DNA of 6,957 nt. Source: Alphaproteobacteria bacterium (lineage in GTDB: Bacteria > Pseudomonadota > Alphaproteobacteria > Micropepsales > Micropepsaceae). Both the position numbers and the translations under genes were made by a program. Shown here in pieces: positions 6,813 through 6,957 of this stretch; position 1 is the first letter of the stretch; every line of letters begins with the position of its first letter. The DNA is taken from the NCBI GenBank assembly GCA_028869355.1, contig JAGWSK010000015.1, positions 1 through 6,957 of the forward strand, in the 5' to 3' direction. The notes beneath the pieces were generated by a model that worked only from the letters and a program-made list of their open reading frames with translations, was not told the origin of the DNA and searched no databases.

Positions 6813-6957
6813 GCTTTGTGCCCCTCCGGAACAATCTAGCACCAACCAGACCGCTTATCGAATTCGTGCGGCGCAAAAACTCTTGGCCGGAAATATCCGT
6901 GCAAATAGATTTACTTCCGCACGAGTGACCGGTGGTCTCAAACGGGGAGGCCTGATA

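Noticed and set aside
6802..6876. N-terminal extension of the amidohydrolase to 6876
   Set aside because: The extra 25 residues are not signal-like, while the start at 6801 has a strong ribosome site and begins directly with a twin-arginine signal.

Overview
The window is a GC-rich bacterial chromosomal segment. It most resembles a soil or freshwater proteobacterium, probably alphaproteobacterial. That placement rests on gene style (exported ankyrin, amidohydrolase and beta-propeller proteins, a small lipoprotein) and on GC content; no marker gene fixes it. There is no rRNA, tRNA, CRISPR array, transposase or phage gene.

Plus strand, 1-2447: a two-gene, translationally coupled unit. The first gene is cut by the left edge and encodes an exported metallo-beta-lactamase-fold protein whose metal ligands are heavily altered. 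Its stop overlaps the start of a 515-residue exported ankyrin-repeat protein. After a 300-base intergenic stretch with an imperfect inverted repeat and a candidate extended -10 promoter comes a 174-residue lipoprotein gene (2748-3272).

Minus strand, 6801 down to 3274: a co-directional set converging on the plus-strand genes. In transcription order it holds a Tat-exported amidohydrolase (6801-5692), an exported NHL beta-propeller that keeps the residues expected of a peptidyl-alpha-hydroxyglycine alpha-amidating lyase (PAL) site (5673-4570, 18 bases downstream), and a second exported beta-propeller of the SMP-30/strictosidine-synthase type that is frameshifted (4357-3396). The last is followed by an out-of-frame C-terminal fragment that looks like the end of a DUF3471-type domain.

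Every gene here appears to encode an exported or lipid-anchored protein, so the window looks like a set of envelope or periplasmic functions. The minus-strand set may process a small molecule (amidohydrolase plus lyase- or lactonase-like propellers), but the substrate cannot be read from sequence. The strongest leads are the altered metal site in the MBL-fold protein, the retained PAL-like site without a visible hydroxylating partner, and the decaying third propeller gene.
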